Source: Promethearchaeota archaeon (GTDB taxonomy: Archaea > Asgardarchaeota > Lokiarchaeia > Sigyniarchaeales > SOKP01). From it: a stretch of 39,193 nucleotides of DNA. The translations under genes were made by a program, and so were the position numbers. Below the pieces are notes generated by a model. The model was given only the letters and a program-made list of their open reading frames with translations. It ran no database searches and was not told the origin of the DNA. Location: assembly GCA_019058295.1 (NCBI GenBank), contig JAHPZI010000016.1, positions 1-39,193 on the forward strand, read 5' to 3'. Below, in pieces: positions 34,118-39,193 of the stretch (within the stretch, counting starts at the first letter, position 1; every line of letters starts with the position of its first letter).

Positions 34118-35740
34118 TTAATCCTTTTGAATAACTCCAGGTATGAGTATATTTTGTTGTGCTAATACCAGAATTCCTTTTTGTTGAAGTTGTTTCATTG
34201 TTAACAATGTTTTTTCTTCGTTCCATTCTAATCCATTAATAAAGTCTTCTTTCTTCATTGTTTCTTTACCAATGGCAAAATTAAGAAACTCTTTCTGACT
34301 TTCAGTTAAATCAATCTCATTAAACAGATAAAAGTCATATTCTCCAATTTTTATTGTGTCAACAATCATTTTTAGCTCGATTAATTGATTTAGTACAGTT
34401 TTTAAAATCTCTTCAGAAAAATCTCCTAATTCCTGGGTGAGATATTCTTTAATTTTTTCATATTGCGCTATACCGCCGTTAATTAGAGAGAATTTTTCAT
34501 GATATTCTAAAACTTTTTCAGAGATCTGATTTTCTAAAATTTGGGGATCTCTTGTTAAACCCTTATCTGCTTTTACTGGCACTATATCATCCAGAGCCTC
34601 CATCGCACCCAATAAGGCATCTTTATCCATAATTTCTTGTTCTTCTTGGAGTTTCTGCTTTTCACTGGGCATATCTTTCACTTCTGCTGAAGGGATTTCC
34701 ATTTTTTCAACCTGAGAAAGTCTTTGTTTTAATTTTTCTTTTCTTTCTATTTGTAGTTTTTTCTTGTTTAATTCTTTATCTTTAGCCTCTTGAATTATTT
34801 TTTCAATAGTATTATTCCACACCTTTCTATCCTCTATCTTTCCAAATCCTCTAACAGCAATTCTATCATCAAAACGAGTATCTAATCCTTGATCGCTTAA
34901 ACTTTTAATTACATTTTTTGCATGTTCTTCCTTCCATTCCGTTAATTCCAATAATTTTCTAAATGTTAGGTCCTCATCGTAGGCAAAAGTTAAGAGAACT
35001 TTTTCAGCAAGCGAAAAATCAAATTTTTCCTCTCCTAATACAATTACATGAAAAGTCGGATTAACTTCAATAACATCTCCCACCAAGTTAGTCTCCTTCA
35101 TAATGTTTACGATTGGAAGAATATCCTCATCTTTTAGCCTTTTATTATTTGATAGTACATGATATTTTAATCGTTGAATCGGGATTAATCTATAATGATC
35201 TAATTTATGTTCACCAATTAATGATTTAAATTGACGAGACATTCTATCGTAAAACATTCCTACTCCTGCGTCAGTTTTTTTAGGACTAACTCTATAAGAT
35301 TCCTCATCATATGATTCGAGCAATGAAATAGCTGCTTTAAGCTCCTTCATATCTGAAAGTCTCTCTTCTTCAGTTGTTGGCATAGCAGAATCTAATCTTT
35401 CCACAAAAGTATCGAATTGTTTACCTGCTTTTTTAATTTGTCTTTTTTCTTTAAACTTATATTGATATTGATCTTCAGAAACGTCTCTCACTTTATCGAA
35501 GAGCTTGAATAAAGTTTTACTTTTTACCTCCCTCTCAATCTCCTCTTGAGTTTTAGCGATAAGTTCGGAAGTTTGAGTGAATTTTTCCTTCGCTAAATCC
35601 CTATCTTTGTCTAATACGAATTTAACTAAAATATTATCTATTGAACTACTTTCTTCTTTCTCAATTTCTTCTAAAAATTGCTTTCTGTCTCTAAATGTTT
35701 TAATTTTATTTAAAAAATCTAAAATGATATTTTTTTTCAT
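34118..35740 (-). CDS. ESCRT-II Vps22/EAP30-like protein with extra winged-helix domains
   Basis: 540 residues. After an N-terminal coiled coil (1-125), residues 156-300 parallel the EAP30/SNF8 (Vps22) family in order and spacing. They run GVGMFYDRMSRQ (159-170; eukaryotic GVGDFYYELGVQ), LIPIQRL...VL, a DEDILPIVNIMKE helix, a VIEVNPTFHVIV hairpin, then VLLTFAYDEDLTFRKLLELTEWKEEHAKNVIKSLSDQGL (248-285). The last stretch is the second winged helix, with the conserved W and GL. A charged linker (300-400) leads to two more winged-helix-like segments (about 415-475 and 480-535) absent from eukaryotic Vps22. In eukaryotes ESCRT-II bridges ubiquitinated cargo and ESCRT-III. I made the comparison from memory of the human protein, so it is a hypothesis with good motif support. 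Confidence 0.62.
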   Translation of the reverse strand: MKKNIILDFLNKIKTFRDRKQFLEEIEKEESSSIDNILVKFVLDKDRDLAKEKFTQTSELIAKTQEEIEREVKSKTLFKLFDKVRDVSEDQYQYKFKEKRQIKKAGKQFDTFVERLDSAMPTTEEERLSDMKELKAAISLLESYDEESYRVSPKKTDAGVGMFYDRMSRQFKSLIGEHKLDHYRLIPIQRLKYHVLSNNKRLKDEDILPIVNIMKETNLVGDVIEVNPTFHVIVLGEEKFDFSLAEKVLLTFAYDEDLTFRKLLELTEWKEEHAKNVIKSLSDQGLDTRFDDRIAVRGFGKIEDRKVWNNTIEKIIQEAKDKELNKKKLQIERKEKLKQRLSQVEKMEIPSAEVKDMPSEKQKLQEEQEIMDKDALLGAMEALDDIVPVKADKGLTRDPQILENQISEKVLEYHEKFSLINGGIAQYEKIKEYLTQELGDFSEEILKTVLNQLIELKMIVDTIKIGEYDFYLFNEIDLTESQKEFLNFAIGKETMKKEDFINGLEWNEEKTLLTMKQLQQKGILVLAQQNILIPGVIQKD

Positions 35741-35914
35741 TCAATAGCCTTTTATTCTTTCTTTCTTAAGTTAATAATTATTAGCTAAATTAAAATTATT
35801 ATGGAATATTTTTTTTTCCATTCGATATCTTAAATTTAATTGTAATTATACATTTAAAATAATTAAAACAATTTCTTTTAAATTTAAATATTAATAACTC
35901 TTCTTGATAAAAAT

Positions 35915-37180
35915 ATGGACATGCAAGAAAAAATTATCAAGGATGAAATCCTTGAAAAGATGAGTTTGGAAAATGCTTTTAAAATCCTTAATGATAATCT
36001 ATTCCCAATGCTAAATGATGAAGAACAGGGATTTTGCCAAGAGCTTCAAGAATTTTGCTTAGAATTACATCCCCAAATAGATAAAAATAAAGATGTATAT
36101 GTTTTATTCCCAGAATTAGGAAAAGCAGGATATATGCAGCGAATTAATAAATGGAGAGATTTTACTCCTTATGGAATGAAAAAAGAAATTTTAATGGCAT
36201 TGCATTTATCAATCTTGGATCCTCAGTTAGAATTAGCTCGTTTAGCAAGCGGTATTCTATGTGGAAATCCTACTTTTCATTATTATCATCACGGAGGTGA
36301 AAGTGATGAAATTTACAAAGTTCAAGATGGTTTGCTATCAGGTCAAAAGATTGGATGCATCGGCATTACAGAGCCAGAAAGAGGGTCAGACGCGGTAAAT
36401 ATGCTAATGAAATGTACAAAAACCGATGATGGGGTTATCTATAATGGTGAAAAAGTGTTTACTACAAATGGACCAAAATCAGACTATGTTTGTACTTATG
36501 GTGTATATGATGAAGCACATCCGCGACAAACAATGGTACAAGCGATGATCAGTCGTGATTTCGGATATGAAACTAGAAGATTAAAAATAAATTCAGTCCC
36601 GAGGGTCCATATTGCTCATACAATAATGAATAATGTTAAAGTGCCTAAAGATTATATTCTAGCTGATGATGGAGCGGGATATACAAGACTTTTCGAAGGA
36701 TTAGTACCTGAGAGATTAGGAATTATGGGAAGCGGAGTTGGTATATGCTGGGGTGCTCTCATTTACGCAATAATTTATGTCAATTTAAGACAGCAATTTG
36801 GCCAGCAAATAATTAAATATCAGGGTGTTGGATTTAGTTTAGCAGATTTGTTATCTCAAACTACCGCAGCAACTACATTAGCATTAAATGTTGCAACTAT
36901 TTATGATGATAAAGTATTATTTGCAGAAGAAAGAAATCCAACTGCAGAAAAATGGTGTGCTGCTGTATCTTCTCAAGGAAAATACATTCTCTCAAAACTT
37001 ACCCACACAATATGTTATGAGGTGCAACAGCAAATGGGAGGAATCTCTGTAATCTCTGATAATACGCCCATCGATGAGTTTATGGACACGAGTAAAATAG
37101 AAGAAGTTATCGGAGGTGCAAGGAACATACAGCTATTTATAATACAGAATCTCTTAAGAAGATACGGAAGAGATCTCTAA
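35915..37180 (+). CDS. Acyl-CoA dehydrogenase with isovaleryl-type catalytic base
   Basis: 421-residue flavoprotein of the acyl-CoA dehydrogenase family. FAD motif GITEPERGSDA (about 155-165), the VFTTNGPKSD strand, and RQQFGQQI with Q-x-x-x-F-x-L-AD in the C-terminal helices. The usual catalytic glutamate in Y-E-G-T is missing: IGGA (399-402) stands there, with G400 at the Glu position. A glutamate, E266 in LVPERLGIMG, occupies the alternative position used by isovaleryl-CoA and long-chain dehydrogenases. It is therefore probably active on branched or other short acyl-CoA. An extra YYHHGGESDE segment precedes the FAD loop. It stands alone, divergent from the EAP30-like gene, in a window with several CoA-related proteins. 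Confidence 0.9.
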   Translation: MDMQEKIIKDEILEKMSLENAFKILNDNLFPMLNDEEQGFCQELQEFCLELHPQIDKNKDVYVLFPELGKAGYMQRINKWRDFTPYGMKKEILMALHLSILDPQLELARLASGILCGNPTFHYYHHGGESDEIYKVQDGLLSGQKIGCIGITEPERGSDAVNMLMKCTKTDDGVIYNGEKVFTTNGPKSDYVCTYGVYDEAHPRQTMVQAMISRDFGYETRRLKINSVPRVHIAHTIMNNVKVPKDYILADDGAGYTRLFEGLVPERLGIMGSGVGICWGALIYAIIYVNLRQQFGQQIIKYQGVGFSLADLLSQTTAATTLALNVATIYDDKVLFAEERNPTAEKWCAAVSSQGKYILSKLTHTICYEVQQQMGGISVISDNTPIDEFMDTSKIEEVIGGARNIQLFIIQNLLRRYGRDL

Positions 37181-37250
37181 AATCTTTAAATTAAAATATT
37201 CTTTCTTTTTTATTTCTTTTATCAAATAATAAAGGTTATTTTTATAATTT

Positions 37251-37973
37251 TTATTGTAGAGTTTTAATTTCACAACTCAAATGGGAGAAATATCCTTCAT
37301 TTAAGAAATACAATGTCATATTAGATAATTCTTTTTTCAATAAAAGACCAAATTCCTCAAGTTTTTCAATATATTTTGAGATTGTATTAGAATGGATTTC
37401 AAGTTCTTTTGAAAGGTAATTTTTTGAATAGCCTTCGTTGTTTTGCTTAATATATTGGATTATTTTTTTGCATTTCTCTCTTGAAATGATATGAAGAATT
37501 TCATCGTTTTTGGAAGGTAATTTTGAATCGAAATATGCATCAAAGTTTTCTATTTTTACTTTCCTGATAAGATTAAATTTTAATAATATATTCAAATGCC
37601 ATTCAACACTAAATACACTAATATTTAGAGATTTAACTAATTTATTGAAATGAATCCCGGGATTTTTGGTAATAAATTCATATATTTTTTTCCTATTCAA
37701 ATTTGAGAAAATATTGGATTTTATTAATTTTGAGCCCTCAACAATAATATTATTTTCTACAAGCGATTTGAGAATTTCACAGATACCATTATAGCTAATA
37801 TTTTTTTTTTTTTTTGCTATTTTAGCATTTAGAAAAGGAATTATTTCGATTTTATTAAAAGTTCTATTCTTGTTAAGATATTCCTGAATAATATTTAATA
37901 CTAATCTCTGTTCTTCTGAAAGGTCATTTAACGTGTCATATAAAATCTCGTTTGAAATTTTATTCGCCTTCAT
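37251..37973 (-). CDS. Multi-winged-helix transcriptional regulator
   Basis: 240 residues with three successive winged-helix-like units: about 15-75, 88-145 (RKKIYEFITKNPGIHFNKLVKSLNISVFSVEWHLNILL) and 160-225 (KKIIQYIKQNNEGYSKNYLSKELEIHSNTISKYIEKLEEFGLL). The last two have clear helix-turn-helix spacing of the ArsR/MarR-like kind. No effector domain or cysteine sensor is visible. The ATG lies two bases after the stop of the Kelch membrane protein, so they share a transcript. The regulator may control that operon or report on it. Confidence 0.8.
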   Translation of the reverse strand: MKANKISNEILYDTLNDLSEEQRLVLNIIQEYLNKNRTFNKIEIIPFLNAKIAKKKKNISYNGICEILKSLVENNIIVEGSKLIKSNIFSNLNRKKIYEFITKNPGIHFNKLVKSLNISVFSVEWHLNILLKFNLIRKVKIENFDAYFDSKLPSKNDEILHIISREKCKKIIQYIKQNNEGYSKNYLSKELEIHSNTISKYIEKLEEFGLLLKKELSNMTLYFLNEGYFSHLSCEIKTLQ

Positions 37974-37975
37974 AA

Positions 37976-39193
37976 TTAAGAATTTAGCCTTTTTAAGATC
38001 TTATCAAGAATTTCATTTCTTTCTTTGGGAGAAAAATGCAGCATTTCTTTAAGAAATTCTCTTTTTTCTTCATCTTCTACATTTAATAAATCCAATTTTC
38101 TAAGAAACTCGTCAGATACTGCAGTTAAATCTATATTATCTAATATATTATCTAATATAGCATCATTTCTTTTGGTCTTTTTTGTATCAAATATTTGGCG
38201 TAATAAGTTTTTATTAGGTAGTTCCTTTAAGAGTTCTTTAGAAGATGGAGTAGAAGGGAAATTTTTGGAATATTCATGAAATTTTCCTTTAAGAATTGAT
38301 TTAGCTTTTTTCTTTCTTTGTGGCTTATAATATATATTTTTCTTTCTGTGTTGGTTATAATATAAAGAAGTAGCAGCAATACCACTTACAGAACCGATAC
38401 CGAAGATTATTATTATTATTGATATTATTCCATTCTCATCCTCACCCTGATCATCATCACCACCGTCATCATCTGGGTACCATGGGTACCATGGGTACCA
38501 TTCCTTAGTACAGTCAAATCTCCAGAGGTCATTCATAAACCCAAGATCACCTGATTCGTCAAAGCCAAACCCTCCGAATAACCATAAATCTCCATCCGTA
38601 TCGGTCCAAGAAACAGAACGATCTCTAGCTCCAGGGCAATTCGCCCCATCAAGAACTCCCTTCGTGCCATATTCACCTTTTTGATTTGTAGTGTTACTCC
38701 CCGACATCCACGTCCACTCATTTGAGGTGATAGTAAATCTCCAGAGGTCATTTAGCCACCCAATATCATCTGATTCGTCAATACCATCTCCTCCAAATAA
38801 CCATAAATTTCCGTCCGTATCCGTCCAAGAAACAGGATCAAATCTAGCTCCTGGATAATTCGCCATATCAGGAACTCCCTTCGTGCCATATTCACCTTTT
38901 TGATTTGTAGTGTTACTCCCCGACATCCACGCCCATTCCTTTGAGGTGATGTTAAATCTCCAGAGGTCATTTAGTCGCCCACTATTACCTGATTCGGGAT
39001 ACCCAGAACCTCCGAATAACCATAAATTACCGTCCGTATCCGTCCAAGAACCAGGAGGAGAGTATCTACTTCCCGGATAATTCACCATATCAGGAATTCC
39101 CTTCGTGCCAAATATACCATTCTGATTTGTGGTTTTATTCCCGGACATCCACGTCCACTCCTTTGAGGTGATGTTAAATCTCCAGAGGTCATT
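37976..39193 (-). CDS. Membrane-anchored Kelch-repeat protein, 5' end outside the window
   Basis: The frame is open to the window edge, so the N-terminus is missing; at least 405 residues are visible. Three full Kelch-like units of 73-74 residues, each with SWTDTDGNLWLFGG, then N-D-L-W-R-F, then W-x-W-M-S-G-x-N-T-T-N-Q, plus part of a fourth, form a beta-propeller portion. Many N-x-T sites suggest a glycosylated outside face. An acidic linker (DDDGGDDDQGEDE) follows, then one hydrophobic helix (IISIIIIIFGIGSVSGIAAT) and a lysine-rich cytoplasmic tail of about 130 residues with helical charged segments. Likely a cell-surface sensor or adhesin. It is co-transcribed with the winged-helix gene. 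Confidence 0.85.
   Translation of the reverse strand, partial: NDLWRFNITSKEWTWMSGNKTTNQNGIFGTKGIPDMVNYPGSRYSPPGSWTDTDGNLWLFGGSGYPESGNSGRLNDLWRFNITSKEWAWMSGSNTTNQKGEYGTKGVPDMANYPGARFDPVSWTDTDGNLWLFGGDGIDESDDIGWLNDLWRFTITSNEWTWMSGSNTTNQKGEYGTKGVLDGANCPGARDRSVSWTDTDGDLWLFGGFGFDESGDLGFMNDLWRFDCTKEWYPWYPWYPDDDGGDDDQGEDENGIISIIIIIFGIGSVSGIAATSLYYNQHRKKNIYYKPQRKKKAKSILKGKFHEYSKNFPSTPSSKELLKELPNKNLLRQIFDTKKTKRNDAILDNILDNIDLTAVSDEFLRKLDLLNVEDEEKREFLKEMLHFSPKERNEILDKILKRLNS
38474..38500. repeat. 9-bp x 3 tandem repeat (YPW units)
   Basis: TGGGTACCA occurs three times head to tail at 38474, 38483 and 38492. On the minus strand it encodes the WYPWYPWYP sequence just before the acidic linker of the Kelch protein. 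Confidence 0.9.
38521..39193. repeat. 219-222 bp direct repeats encoding Kelch units
   Basis: The word TCCAGAGGTC recurs at 38521, 38740, 38959 and 39181, periods of 219, 219 and 222 bases. The stretches between are nearly identical at DNA level (for example around 38650-38710 and 38870-38930). The high identity shows recent duplication or gene conversion of repeat units, which continue past the window edge. Confidence 0.9.

Noticed and set aside
35915..37180. Reading the acyl-CoA dehydrogenase as catalytically dead
   Set aside because: The canonical Glu is absent, but E266 occupies the alternative base position known from isovaleryl-CoA dehydrogenase.
38533..38970. Two similar 72-codon minus-strand frames
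   Set aside because: They are the same alternative frame of successive Kelch repeat units, repeated because the DNA repeats.
1..39193. CRISPR arrays, tRNA or rRNA genes, insertion sequences
   Set aside because: No regularly spaced short repeats with unique spacers, no tRNA T-loop/acceptor pairing in spacers, and no transposase or terminal inverted repeats were found on reading both strands.

Overview
The window looks like a piece of an Asgard (Promethearchaeota, Lokiarchaeia-like) archaeal chromosome. It is very AT-rich. It uses archaeal-style signals: GGAGG-type ribosome sites in front of some genes and T-run ends after others. It mixes archaeal housekeeping proteins (DUF1947/PUA protein, HdrA with MvhD) with eukaryote-like trafficking proteins (a Rab/Ras-type GTPase, an Arf-like GTPase fused to a longin-like domain, and an ESCRT-II Vps22/EAP30-like protein). 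The taxonomic call is inferred from gene content; no rRNA or tRNA gene was seen.

Layout. 1-2.2 kb: a HEPN-like protein and a polytopic membrane protein. 2.2-6 kb: a two-gene redox operon, a double-length HdrA followed by an MvhD that carries a C-terminal helix-turn-helix-like tail. 6.2-8.2 kb: an LCMT-type methyltransferase and two small zinc-ribbon proteins. A 34-bp relic of the dehydratase-like gene at 16-17 kb lies between the first two. 8.2-10.3 kb: a repeat-domain/TPR protein with a broken 5' end, and a Ras-fold protein that has lost its nucleotide-binding motifs. 10.3-13.9 kb: a drug/metabolite transporter, a three-gene operon around a catalytically degenerate PlsC-like protein, a small membrane protein and a ferredoxin. 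14-20.7 kb: one membrane protein, then a tight minus-strand operon read from 20.7 to 15.0 kb (HAD phosphatase, tandem PlsC acyltransferase, DUF2229 protein, HgdB-like protein, BadF/HgdC activase). 21-25 kb: an MFS transporter and several small unknown or zinc-ribbon membrane proteins. 25-28.6 kb: a GH106-like glycosidase and a PUA protein. 28.8-32.8 kb: the GTPase cluster with a phosphohexomutase. 32.8-37.2 kb: a saccharopine-dehydrogenase-like protein, the EAP30/Vps22-like protein and an acyl-CoA dehydrogenase. 37.2 kb to the end: a multi-winged-helix regulator behind a membrane-anchored Kelch protein whose 5' end lies outside the window.

How the parts may work together. Three themes recur. 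(1) Anaerobic, flavin- and iron-sulfur-based redox and acyl-CoA chemistry: HdrA/MvhD, ferredoxin, activase with HgdB-like proteins, acyl-CoA dehydrogenase. (2) Acyl transfer and possible lipid work: tandem PlsC, degenerate PlsC, HAD phosphatase. (3) Eukaryote-like membrane and GTPase biology: Rab-like GTPase, longin-Arf fusion, pseudo-GTPase, EAP30-like protein. Two genes (8.2-9.5 kb and 21 kb) seem to need a one-base correction to recover an ATG-started reading frame. These are either real mutations or assembly errors.
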